A stretch of DNA of 64,000 nucleotides. Source: Clostridia bacterium. GTDB taxonomy: Bacteria; Bacillota; Clostridia; Oscillospirales; CAG-272. Shown piece by piece: positions 19,514 to 27,175 of this stretch (the stretch's first letter is position 1; every line of letters begins with the position of its first letter). Position numbers and translations under genes: made by a program. Where the stretch lies: NCBI GenBank assembly GCA_017537175.1, contig JAFYLH010000012.1:1-64000 (forward strand), written 5' to 3'. The notes below the pieces were generated by a model. That model searched no databases, had not been told where the DNA came from, and saw only the letters and a list, made by a program, of their open reading frames with translations.

Positions 19514-20872
19514 ATGAAAAAACAACGGCTTAAGATGTCAACCACCCATATCATATTGCTCAGTTTTTTGGTTGCAATACTGATAGGCACTCTTTTACTG
19601 TCCCTGCCCATAAGCTCGGCTGAGGGTAAGGCGACCCCGTTTTTGGATGCCCTGTTTACGGCAACCACGGCTACCTGTGTTACAGGTCTGGTGGTAATGC
19701 CCACCGTAAGCTCCTGGAGCATCTTCGGACAGATTGTTATTTTAATACTTATTCAGATAGGCGGACTTGGCATCATAACCATTATGTCGGGGCTGATGAT
19801 GCTCCTGCACAAAAAGATGGGTATTGGGGACAGACTGCTTTTGCAGGATGCCTTTAACCTCAACTCGCTTTCGGGACTTGTTTCCTTTGTCAAAAGAGTG
19901 GTAACAGGCACCCTTATCATAGAGGGTGTCGGTGCATTGGCATATATGACGGTGTTTGTACCCGACTTTGGCTTAAAGGGAATATGGATATCGGTGTTTA
20001 CCTCGGTATCGGCATTTTGCAATGCGGGTATTGATATCATTGCAGAAAACAGCCTTTGTGATTACGTATATGATCCTGTTGTCATTATTGTTACCTGTGC
20101 GTTGATCGTTTTGGGCGGTATAGGATATATCGTCTGGTGGGATGTACTGAGGGTCATAAAGCTGTCAAGAAAAAGACGGGTAAGATTTTTCAGAGACCTT
20201 ACCCTGCACACAAAGATCGCCATAACCACCTCCCTTGTCCTGATCTTGGCGGGTGCGGCTTTGATCTTTATATTTGAATACAACAACCCCCTGACCTTAA
20301 AGGACGCAAATATTTTAGAAAAAGCAGGGGCATCCCTGTTCCAGTCGGTAACGACCAGAACTGCGGGCTTTGCCACCCTGCCTCAGGAAAACCTGAGCAA
20401 CGCAAGCTCTCTGCTTTGCCTGTTTTTGATGTTTATAGGCGGCTCTCCCGTGGGTACTGCGGGAGGCATCAAGACCGTGACCTTTGCGGTGCTTATTGCT
20501 TCTGCCTTTGCCTCTGTGCGTCATAAGGATGACACCGAGCTTTTTGGCAGAAGGCTGACAAAGCAGGCGGTAAGCAAGGCGGTTGCGGTGTGCTGTATGT
20601 CCTTTATCATTATGCTTGTGTCAACGGTGGCTCTGTCTGCCGTGACAGATGCGGATGCCTTGGATATATTGTACGAGACGGTCAGCGCAACGGCAACGGT
20701 GGGTCTGACACGCAATCTGACTCCCTCCTTGGGCAGTATGGGTAAGGTCATTATCATACTGACTATGTACCTTGGCAGGGTAGGTCCCATATCCCTTGCT
20801 GTGGCATTTAACAAAAATAAGGAAAATCAGAATATTGTAAGAAATCCTATAGAAGAGATAAGTGTTGGTTAG
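19514..20872 (+). CDS. TrkH/KtrB-type potassium transporter subunit
   Basis: Membrane subunit of a sodium/proton-coupled K+ uptake system. The 452-residue product has the four-fold M1-P-M2 architecture. The four selectivity-filter glycines are in the segments ATCVTGLVV (about residue 55), FCNAGID, TTRTAGFAT and TATVGLTR, and the FIGGSPVGTAGGIKT loop is typical of KtrB. Its length favours KtrB over the longer TrkH. The regulatory RCK subunit is encoded immediately downstream, the reading frames almost touching. Confidence 0.92.
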   Translation: MKKQRLKMSTTHIILLSFLVAILIGTLLLSLPISSAEGKATPFLDALFTATTATCVTGLVVMPTVSSWSIFGQIVILILIQIGGLGIITIMSGLMMLLHKKMGIGDRLLLQDAFNLNSLSGLVSFVKRVVTGTLIIEGVGALAYMTVFVPDFGLKGIWISVFTSVSAFCNAGIDIIAENSLCDYVYDPVVIIVTCALIVLGGIGYIVWWDVLRVIKLSRKRRVRFFRDLTLHTKIAITTSLVLILAGAALIFIFEYNNPLTLKDANILEKAGASLFQSVTTRTAGFATLPQENLSNASSLLCLFLMFIGGSPVGTAGGIKTVTFAVLIASAFASVRHKDDTELFGRRLTKQAVSKAVAVCCMSFIIMLVSTVALSAVTDADALDILYETVSATATVGLTRNLTPSLGSMGKVIIILTMYLGRVGPISLAVAFNKNKENQNIVRNPIEEISVG

Positions 20873-20882
20873 GAGAATGAAT

Positions 20883-21533
20883 ATGAGTATAAATAAAACT
20901 TATGCAGTATTGGGCTTGGGCAGATACGGCAGAGCCGTTGCAGAGGAGCTGGTAAACAACGGTGCCGAGGTGCTGGCGGTGGATATCCATCAAAGCAATG
21001 TTGACAGCGCAATAGAAACTATTCCGGTTTGCAAGTGTGCCGACATCACCGAGCCTGAAGTCATAAAAAGACTTGGAATCTCGGGTATAGATGTGGTCAT
21101 TGTTGCCATGGCAAGCAATCTTGAGGCCAGCGTTATGGCGGTAACTCTCTGCAAGGAGGCGGGAGTTCCCACCGTTATTGCCAAGTGCGGCAGCGAAATG
21201 CATCAAAAGATATTAAGCCGTGTAGGTGCGGACAGGGTAATATTCCCCGAAAGAGAGTCGGGTATCCGACTTGCAAAGAATCTCTTGACCTCAGGATTTG
21301 CCGAAATGATAGAGCTGTCCGAGGACGTGGCTATGTTAGAGATAGATGTCAAGGAGGATTGGGTGGGCAAGACTCTGATAGAGCTTAGCCTGCGTAAAAA
21401 ATATTCGGTCAACGTAGTGGCACTCAAAAAGGGAAATGATATAACCACCACCGTTGATCCCACACTCCCCCTTGAAAAGGGAGCTGAGCTTATAGTTATA
21501 GCAAATCCCGCCAAGCTCAAGAAATTAAGATGA
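20883..21533 (+). CDS. KtrA/TrkA-type potassium uptake regulator (RCK)
   Basis: Cytosolic nucleotide-binding ring that gates the KtrB-type channel. The 216-residue product has RCK_N with the Rossmann motif GLGRYGRAVAEEL and acidic AVD strand end, then RCK_C from about residue 135 (WVGKTLIELSLRKKY). I chose the ATG at 20883 because AGGAG (20871-20875) is 7 bases upstream; the ATG at 20877 and the TTG/ATG further up are too close to it or upstream of it. The stop codon is 16 bases from the TIR-domain gene, so that gene is probably co-transcribed. Confidence 0.92.
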   Translation: MSINKTYAVLGLGRYGRAVAEELVNNGAEVLAVDIHQSNVDSAIETIPVCKCADITEPEVIKRLGISGIDVVIVAMASNLEASVMAVTLCKEAGVPTVIAKCGSEMHQKILSRVGADRVIFPERESGIRLAKNLLTSGFAEMIELSEDVAMLEIDVKEDWVGKTLIELSLRKKYSVNVVALKKGNDITTTVDPTLPLEKGAELIVIANPAKLKKLR

Positions 21534-21549
21534 CAAAAGGAACTTAAAT

Positions 21550-22455
21550 ATGGCAGTTTTAAAGTGTAAAATGTGCGGTGGAGATCTTAACGTCACCGCT
21601 GATGAAAAGGTAGTTGAGTGTGACTTCTGCGGAACACAGCAGACCGTCCCCACAAGCAGCGACGAGAATCTGCAGGGGCTTTTCAACCGTGCAAATATTC
21701 TCAGAATGAAAAGCGAGTTTGATAAGGCAGAGCAGCTTTATGAAAAGATAATACAGAAGGACGAGACTCAGGCAGAGGCATACTGGGGACTTATACTCTG
21801 CAAATACGGAATCGAATATGTGGAGGATCCCGATACATACAAGCGAATCCCCACCTGTCACAGGGCATCCTATGATTCCGTCATTTCGGACGAGGACTAC
21901 AAGTCTGCCCTTGAATATGCGGACGGAGTTCAGCGGGGAATCTATGAGTCTGAGGCAAAGGAGATAGACCGCATCCAGAAGGAAATCATAGAGCTTTCGC
22001 AAAAGCAGGAATCCTATGATGTGTTTATCTGCTACAAGGAGACCGACGCTGACGGCAAACGCACACAGGACAGCGTTATAGCAAATGACATATACCATCA
22101 GCTCACGCAGGAGGGCTTGAGGGTATTCTATGCGGCAATCACCTTGGAGGATAAGCTGGGCTCAGCCTATGAGCCTTGCATCTTTGCTGCCCTTAACTCT
22201 GCAAAGGTTATGCTTACGATAGGCACAAAGGCGGAATATTTCAATGCGGTATGGGTCAAGAACGAGTGGTCAAGATTTTTAAAGATAATCAAGAACGACC
22301 GCTCAAAGCTTCTTATCCCCTGTTACCGCGATATGGATGCCTACGAGCTGCCTGAGGAATTCGCACATCTCCAGGCACAGGATATGGCAAAGATAGGCTT
22401 TATTAATGACATTGTCAGAGGTATCAAAAGGTGGCAGCTCCCGCTGCCGAGGTAA
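21550..22455 (+). CDS. TIR-domain protein, 5' part of a frameshifted gene
   Basis: 301-residue product with an N-terminal zinc ribbon (C6, C9, C24, C27), TPR-like helices (about 40-150) and a TIR domain from residue 155 (YDVFICYKE) to about 290. TIR domains in bacteria often cleave NAD; Glu208 in SAYEP is at the position of the catalytic Glu of SARM1-type TIRs by my alignment. The frame ends in GIKRWQLPLPR, unlike the family. The next frame (22431) continues smoothly with a TPR helix and RCC1 repeats. One extra base in the A run near 22426-22429 gives GIKKVAAPAAEVS and a single protein of 900 residues. Likely a broken gene or a base-call error. Confidence 0.85.
   Translation: MAVLKCKMCGGDLNVTADEKVVECDFCGTQQTVPTSSDENLQGLFNRANILRMKSEFDKAEQLYEKIIQKDETQAEAYWGLILCKYGIEYVEDPDTYKRIPTCHRASYDSVISDEDYKSALEYADGVQRGIYESEAKEIDRIQKEIIELSQKQESYDVFICYKETDADGKRTQDSVIANDIYHQLTQEGLRVFYAAITLEDKLGSAYEPCIFAALNSAKVMLTIGTKAEYFNAVWVKNEWSRFLKIIKNDRSKLLIPCYRDMDAYELPEEFAHLQAQDMAKIGFINDIVRGIKRWQLPLPR
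22426..22430 (+). other. Apparent frameshift site joining the TIR and RCC1 frames
   Basis: The frame-1 codons ATC AAA AGG TGG run into a stop at 22453, while the frame entered by re-reading one A (AAG GTG GCA) is open to 24251. The sequence has four A; five would restore one frame. The run C AAA AGG is not a canonical -1 slippery heptamer (X XXY YYZ), so an indel is more likely than programmed frameshifting. Confidence 0.7.
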
Positions 22456-24251
22456 GCCGTGCTCCCGCTGTTCAGACACAGGTAATTGAAAACGCAAACG
22501 GAAATCTTACCGCATTTTTAGACCGCGGCTTTATGGCACTTGAGGACGGAGAATGGGAAAAAGCAGATGAATTCTTTGAACAGGCACTTAACTTTGATGC
22601 AAAGCTTGCCGAGGCTTATCTCGGAAAGCTGATGGTTGATGTCCGTGCCAAGGTTCGTTGCGATCTTAATGATGTTAAAGCTCCCTTTGACAATAACAGC
22701 AATTACAAGAAGATCGTTCGCTTTGGTGACGAAAAGCTGAAAAACGAGCTTGACGGATATCTGTCTATAATAGAAGAAAGATGTAACCAAGCGGAAATGG
22801 AAGAAATTTATGCTAAAGCAAAGGCTTTGATGAGTGTTGGAACATCTGAAAGCCATAAGGCCGCAGCAGAACTTTTTGATAAGGTCATAAGCTATAAGGA
22901 TTCAAAAGAGCTTAAAGAAAAGTGTTTTGAAGAAATTAAAAGAATTGAAGACATAAAAAAGAAAAAGTCCGAAGCATTCCAAAAAAGCTTACAAAAAGCA
23001 AACATAAGAAGCTCTCAGAGCAGTATTTCTGCAGGCTCTTATCATACCGTAGGACTCAATTCGGACGGAACAGTTGTTGCCACGAGATATACAGGTGATA
23101 TTGGCAACTATTCAGGTCAATGTGATGTTTATCAGTGGACTGATATATCGGCAGTTTCCGCAGGTGAATATCATACGGTAGGACTTAAAACCGACGGAAG
23201 CGTTGTTGCTACAAAATATGTGGGAGTTGACCGTTACAACGGTCAATGTGATGTTTCCGGTTGGTCTGATATAGTGGCAATTTCTGCAGGTTCTTATCAT
23301 ACCGTTGGACTTAAGTCGGACGGAAGGGTTGTTGCTGTTGGTGAAAATGAGTACGGTCAATGCAATGTTTCGGAATGGACGGATATAGTGGCAATTGCTG
23401 TAGGTACCGCTCATACCGTAGGACTCAAATCTGACGGTACGGTTGTTGCAACAAATTATACCGGCTTCAAAGACTTTTATTGCGGACAATGTGATGTTTC
23501 CGGTTGGTCTGATATAGTAGCAATTTCTGCAGGATCTGCATATACCATTGGCCTCAAAGCCGACGGAACAGTTATCGCTGTCGGTGACAACGAACATGGT
23601 CAATGCAATGTTTTAGGTTGGCTGGATATAGTAGCGATATCGGCAGGTACTTCTCATACAGTAGGACTAAAATCAGACGGAACTGTTGTTGTTACAGAGT
23701 ATATTGGTGATACAGAACTTAACTGTGGTCAATGTGATGTTTTGGGTTGGACAGATATAGTAGCGATTTCAGCAGGTAAGTATCATACAGTCGGACTAAA
23801 ATCAGACGGAACTGTTGTTGCAACAAAATTTAGTGGTAAGTACTATTACGGCCAATGTGAAGTTTCAGATTGGACGGATATAGTGTCGATTTCAGCAGGA
23901 TACGGTCATACAGTAGGATTAAAATCAGACGGTACTGTTGTTGCGACAAAAAGCATGGGTAATTACTACAAGGGTGAATGCGAGGTTTCGGGTTGGCGTA
24001 ATATTGCTGTTCCTATTCTTTACGATACAATGGAGGAGTACAAACAGAAAAAGAAAGAAAGAGACCAAGAGACAGCCGCAAAAACACAAATGATGGAAGA
24101 AAAACGCAGAGAGTTCGAGCAGCTCAAAGCACAGCGCCGCAGCGCAGGAGTCTGCCAGCATTGCGGCGGCAGCTTTAAGGGGTTGTTGTTTAAAACCTGC
24201 ACCAAATGCGGCAAAAAGAAGGATTATGAATGCTACAAGTTAAAGGAATAA
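22431..24251 (+). CDS. RCC1-repeat protein, 3' part of the TIR gene
   Basis: Open frame of 606 codons from a GTG that lacks a ribosome-binding site, supporting that it is the continuation of the TIR gene. It begins with an Ala/Pro-rich linker. TPR-like helices follow (LTAFLDRGFMALEDGEWEKA, about 25-150), then eight RCC1-like propeller repeats of about 40-45 residues (pattern ISAGxxHTVGLKSDGTVVA ... GQCDVSGWxDI, about 195-530), a charged coiled coil, and a C-terminal zinc ribbon (CQHC...CTKC). RCC1-type propellers usually bind protein or ligand partners. The whole protein would be zinc ribbon-TPR-TIR-TPR-propeller-zinc ribbon. Confidence 0.8.
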   Translation: MAAPAAEVSRAPAVQTQVIENANGNLTAFLDRGFMALEDGEWEKADEFFEQALNFDAKLAEAYLGKLMVDVRAKVRCDLNDVKAPFDNNSNYKKIVRFGDEKLKNELDGYLSIIEERCNQAEMEEIYAKAKALMSVGTSESHKAAAELFDKVISYKDSKELKEKCFEEIKRIEDIKKKKSEAFQKSLQKANIRSSQSSISAGSYHTVGLNSDGTVVATRYTGDIGNYSGQCDVYQWTDISAVSAGEYHTVGLKTDGSVVATKYVGVDRYNGQCDVSGWSDIVAISAGSYHTVGLKSDGRVVAVGENEYGQCNVSEWTDIVAIAVGTAHTVGLKSDGTVVATNYTGFKDFYCGQCDVSGWSDIVAISAGSAYTIGLKADGTVIAVGDNEHGQCNVLGWLDIVAISAGTSHTVGLKSDGTVVVTEYIGDTELNCGQCDVLGWTDIVAISAGKYHTVGLKSDGTVVATKFSGKYYYGQCEVSDWTDIVSISAGYGHTVGLKSDGTVVATKSMGNYYKGECEVSGWRNIAVPILYDTMEEYKQKKKERDQETAAKTQMMEEKRREFEQLKAQRRSAGVCQHCGGSFKGLLFKTCTKCGKKKDYECYKLKE

Positions 24252-24269
24252 AAATCTGCAGATTTTACA

Positions 24270-24298
24270 AAAGACAGGGGTCGATCCCCTGTCTTTTA
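24270..24298. terminator. Bidirectional terminator, GACAGGG family
   Basis: AAAAGACAGGGG-TCGAT-CCCCTGTCTTTT, an almost perfect palindrome between the RCC1 frame and the convergent ribbon-helix-helix gene. Confidence 0.85.
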
Positions 24299-24499
24299 TT
24301 ATTTACGGGTAGGCTTTACATTGGAATCGGGAGAAATGTTACCCTTGATCTCGCCGTGTACACTCTCAAAAGCCTTGATGCTTTCTCTGACCAAAACAAG
24401 GATCTGACTGTTGACGCTTCTGCCTTCGTAATCGGCAATATATGCGATTTTATCAAGCATTTCTTCTTCAATTCTGATGGATACACTTTTAATAGCCAT
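24299..24499 (-). CDS. Ribbon-helix-helix (Arc/CopG-type) DNA-binding protein
   Basis: 66-residue protein with the ribbon MAIKSVSIRIEEEMLDKI followed by two helices (IAYIADYEGRSVNSQILVLVRESIKAFE), the standard RHH fold; dimers bind short direct or inverted repeats. The basic C-terminal tail is short. It is divergent from the SLOG-like gene, sharing a 110-base AT-rich intergenic region that holds two copies of ATATATTAT (24518-24526 and 24540-24548), 22 bases apart, which could be its operators. It may be the antitoxin-like or repressor part of a local module, but no toxin is seen. Confidence 0.75.
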   Translation of the reverse strand: MAIKSVSIRIEEEMLDKIAYIADYEGRSVNSQILVLVRESIKAFESVHGEIKGNISPDSNVKPTRK

Positions 24500-24608
24500 A
24501 AAAATACCTCAAAACAAATATATTATATATTTATTTTAGATATATTATGTGTTATAATGTTTGAAATGGATATACGGTATATTCACAAAATTTGAGGAGT
24601 GATAAGCT

Positions 24609-25070
24609 TTGAAAGAAAAAACCTGTTCTTTCTTCGGTCACAGAAGAATATATGAAACTGTAGAATTGAGGAAAAAAATAACCGAAACGGTAAGGAAATT
24701 GATCATAGAAGAAAAGGTGGACAGATTTCTGTTCGGCAGCAAGAGCCTTTTTGATGCTCTGTGTCTTGAAGCAGTGACAGAACTAAAAGAAACATACCCA
24801 CATATAAAAAGGGTATATGTGCGTGTAGAGTTTCCATATATCAAGGAAGAGTATACGGCATACTTGATGAAATATTACGATGAAACATATTTTCCGGAAA
24901 AGATTATTTCGGCAGGCAAGGCGGTCTATGTTGAACGCAACTATGAAATGATAGATAACAGCCGTTTTTGTATTGTATATTACGATGAACAAAACCCTCC
25001 ACACAAAAGCGGTACCAAAATCGCTATGGACTATGCTGTTGAAAGGGGCAGAAGGATCATCCTGCTTTGA
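24609..25070 (+). CDS. SLOG-like / DUF1273-type protein
   Basis: 153-residue soluble protein. The start CSFFGHR matches the N-terminal strand-loop (CxxxGHR) of SLOG-superfamily proteins of the DUF1273 (YspA-like) kind. The FLFGSKSLFDALCLEAV segment corresponds to the GGAxGxD nucleotide-pocket loop in altered form, and RNYEMIDNSRFCIVYYDE...SGTKIAMDYAVERG is the conserved C-terminal half. SLOG domains bind nucleotide-derived ligands and occur with TIR domains in systems such as Thoeris. The start could be the TTG at 24609 (as translated, after GAGGAGTG). Its partner and ligand are unknown. Confidence 0.75.
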   Translation: MKEKTCSFFGHRRIYETVELRKKITETVRKLIIEEKVDRFLFGSKSLFDALCLEAVTELKETYPHIKRVYVRVEFPYIKEEYTAYLMKYYDETYFPEKIISAGKAVYVERNYEMIDNSRFCIVYYDEQNPPHKSGTKIAMDYAVERGRRIILL

Positions 25071-25080
25071 TGTGTTATTA

Positions 25081-25109
25081 TTGACAATTTGTTACAACCG
25101 TGTTACAAT
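25081..25109 (+). promoter_or_regulatory. Promoter of the second SLH protein gene
   Basis: TTGACA, 17-base spacer, TACAAT, 29 bases before the start codon. Confidence 0.8.
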
Positions 25110-25138
25110 AAAATAAACTCATTATAAGGAGAAACACT

Positions 25139-26722
25139 ATGAAAAAGATCATCAGTTTATTACTTATTGCTATGATGCTTCTGTCGGCATTTGCTACAGC
25201 TGTATCGGCAGACGAATTTGACCTTGAAATGCCCTTTACCGACCTTGTTGATGGGGCATGGTATATGGAAGGTATTGAGTACTGTTATTTTAACGGTATT
25301 GTTTCCGGTATGAGCGAGGATACCTTTGCTCCCAACGGCACTCTTACCCGTGCTCAGTTTGTACAGATACTTGCTATGTATGACGGTGCAGATCTTTCGG
25401 TATATAACGGTCTTAGCTGCGGCTTTGATGATGTCAAGCCCGGTCATTGGTACAACAATGCGGTTTGCTGGGCTTATTCTCAGGGTTATGTAAACGGTAT
25501 GTCCGAGACCCGCTTTGCACCAAACGAGCCTATTACTCGTGAGCAGTTTGCCCGTATACTCTATGTTTATGCCGAGAGCTGGGATGCTGATGTAAGCTAC
25601 CGTGCAGACCTGTCTGCCTTTGAGGATGAAAATAAGGTTTCCTCCTGGGCATACGAACAGGTACAATGGGCTGTTGCGATTGGCATTATCTCGGGTGTCA
25701 GCGATACCGCTCTTGCTCCCCGTAACAATGCTACCCGTGCGCAGGCCTGCCGTATGATCATGACCTTTGACGGTTATTTCTCTACAGGATATCTTAAGAA
25801 TGAGGTTTTCTACATTCTTGTTGATTATATTGCCACTAACGGTACCGTATCCGAGCTTGACCCTGCCGTGATCGAGATCGTTGAGGAATCGGAGGACGAA
25901 AAGCTTGTTATGAGCTATGATGCCGACTTCGATTGCATTTTCTTTGAGTATTATATGGGTGAGTTTGAGATGACCGATGAATACGGTGACACCTATATCG
26001 ATTATACCAGAATGGGTGTTGCTGAAGTTTCTGATATCCAAGAGAGCTACGGTCTTGCATTATATCTTTCTGATGACAGCGAATACAATTATTATATTCT
26101 GTACAGCAATGTGTATCAGAACGGCATTTCGCCTTATTATGAGGATTATTCCGGCTTCGAAGACGAGTATATTAACGACAACTGTGATGCTATAAAGACT
26201 AAGCTCAATGATTTTATTACCAAGCATATCACTGCGGCGGGTGTTGCACTTGAGGATATGTTCCTTAAGTTTGACTACAACAGAGACGGCAACTACAGTG
26301 CTATAGCTGATTATGTTATGGCAAACGGTACAGTAGATAAATACGGCAAATATACTGTAATCAATATTGCAGACGAAAAAGAGCTTTATATTAAGTATGA
26401 CTCCGTTTCGGGGGATATATTATTTGATCTTTACTACGAGCAGGGAGCTCTTTGGAACAATTCGTATATGTGGTTATTGGAGAACAGCGATGAATACAAT
26501 TATTATTTCGACCATGTAAATTACGGAAACGAGGATCAGTTATCCTCCGCGCGTACTATGACAGCCGACGGTTGCGAGGTTGAGCTCTATAACTATACGA
26601 TAGATGAGGAAGCCGCATATGTTATGGAGGAAGAGTCTTATGCTGTGTTCTGCGAATTAATGAACCAGTTCTTATCCGGCTGCGATCTTACAATGGCTGA
26701 TCTGTATGTAACAGTTGAATAA
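25139..26722 (+). CDS. SLH-domain surface protein
   Basis: 527-residue exported protein: signal peptide (MKKIISLLLIAMMLL, cleavage after about VSA), three SLH modules at about residues 32-215 (FTDLVDGAWYMEGIEYC, FDDVKPGHWYNNAV, FEDENKVSSWAYEQV) that should bind wall polymers, and a C-terminal region of about 310 residues. That region is homologous to the end of the protein at 16961 and holds two copies of a domain beginning LVDYIATNG (about 225) and IADYVMANG (about 385). It lacks the leucine-rich repeats. The SLH parts of the two paralogues are nearly identical over long stretches, indicating recent duplication or gene conversion. Confidence 0.88.
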   Translation: MKKIISLLLIAMMLLSAFATAVSADEFDLEMPFTDLVDGAWYMEGIEYCYFNGIVSGMSEDTFAPNGTLTRAQFVQILAMYDGADLSVYNGLSCGFDDVKPGHWYNNAVCWAYSQGYVNGMSETRFAPNEPITREQFARILYVYAESWDADVSYRADLSAFEDENKVSSWAYEQVQWAVAIGIISGVSDTALAPRNNATRAQACRMIMTFDGYFSTGYLKNEVFYILVDYIATNGTVSELDPAVIEIVEESEDEKLVMSYDADFDCIFFEYYMGEFEMTDEYGDTYIDYTRMGVAEVSDIQESYGLALYLSDDSEYNYYILYSNVYQNGISPYYEDYSGFEDEYINDNCDAIKTKLNDFITKHITAAGVALEDMFLKFDYNRDGNYSAIADYVMANGTVDKYGKYTVINIADEKELYIKYDSVSGDILFDLYYEQGALWNNSYMWLLENSDEYNYYFDHVNYGNEDQLSSARTMTADGCEVELYNYTIDEEAAYVMEEESYAVFCELMNQFLSGCDLTMADLYVTVE

Positions 26723-26730
26723 TTCTGCCG

Positions 26731-26758
26731 GAAAAGGATGTCGTAAGACATCCTTTTC
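26731..26758 (+). terminator. Terminator of the SLH protein gene
   Basis: Perfect 12-base stem GAAAAGGATGTC / GACATCCTTTTC, loop GTAA, 9 bases after the stop codon. Confidence 0.85.
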
Positions 26759-27108
26759 TCTTTATATATAGGAAAGCGGTGAAGTCGATATGTCTGCTGA
26801 AGCAGACGGAAAAAATGATCTGCCTATGGCAGTCGATTGTTTGACTTGACAAGCTCCTCCTGACAAAACACAGGGCATACGATAACTACATATGAACATA
26901 TACTCATATGAATATATTTTCATATATTTTTCTCCAAATCCATTGACAAAACACAGGGCATACGATAACTACATATGAACATATGCTAATATGAATATAC
27001 ATTCATATATTTTTCTCCAAATCCATTGACAAAACACAGGGCATATGATAATCACATATGAACATATGCTCATATGAATATATATTCATATATTTTTCTC
27101 CAAATCCA

Positions 27109-27137
27109 TTGACAAAACACAGGGTATATGTTAAAAT
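27109..27137 (+). promoter_or_regulatory. Promoter of the ArsR-HMA-ATPase operon
   Basis: TTGACA, 17-base spacer, TAAAAT. The equivalent -10 positions in the upstream units are TAACTA, TAACTA and TAATCA, so only this copy is near consensus. Confidence 0.85.
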
Positions 27138-27138
27138 A

Positions 27139-27160
27139 CATATGAACAATTGTTCATATG
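27139..27160 (+). promoter_or_regulatory. ArsR/SmtB-type operator
   Basis: Perfect 22-base palindrome: CATATGAACA, AT, then the complement TGTTCATATG. It matches the known pattern of SmtB/CzrA/CadC operators (ATATGAAC-type half-sites) and starts 2 bases after the -10 box, so the bound repressor would block transcription start. Confidence 0.88.
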
Positions 27161-27175
27161 AAAGGATGTTCATAT

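Larger units (their letters stand above)
26860..27160 (+). repeat. 83-bp-period tandem promoter/operator array
   Basis: Four units start at 26862, 26945, 27028 and 27111, exactly 83 bases apart; the first three are complete, the fourth diverges after about 50 bases where it becomes the gene's own promoter. Each unit has a -35 like TTGACA, ACACAGGG, a -10-like box and one or two ATATGAA/TTCATAT inverted repeats. The unit 3 downstream palindrome (ATATGAATAT and its complement) is perfect, and units 1 and 2 have single mismatches. Nothing here codes for protein; it fills the 450-base gap before the ArsR gene. Confidence 0.9.

Noticed and set aside
22424-22432. Programmed -1 frameshift
   Set aside because: The site (C AAA AGG) is not a canonical slippery heptamer and I see no strong downstream hairpin at the right distance; an indel is simpler.
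26860-27160. CRISPR-like array
   Set aside because: The whole 83-base unit repeats, with no unique spacers, and it contains promoter and operator elements.
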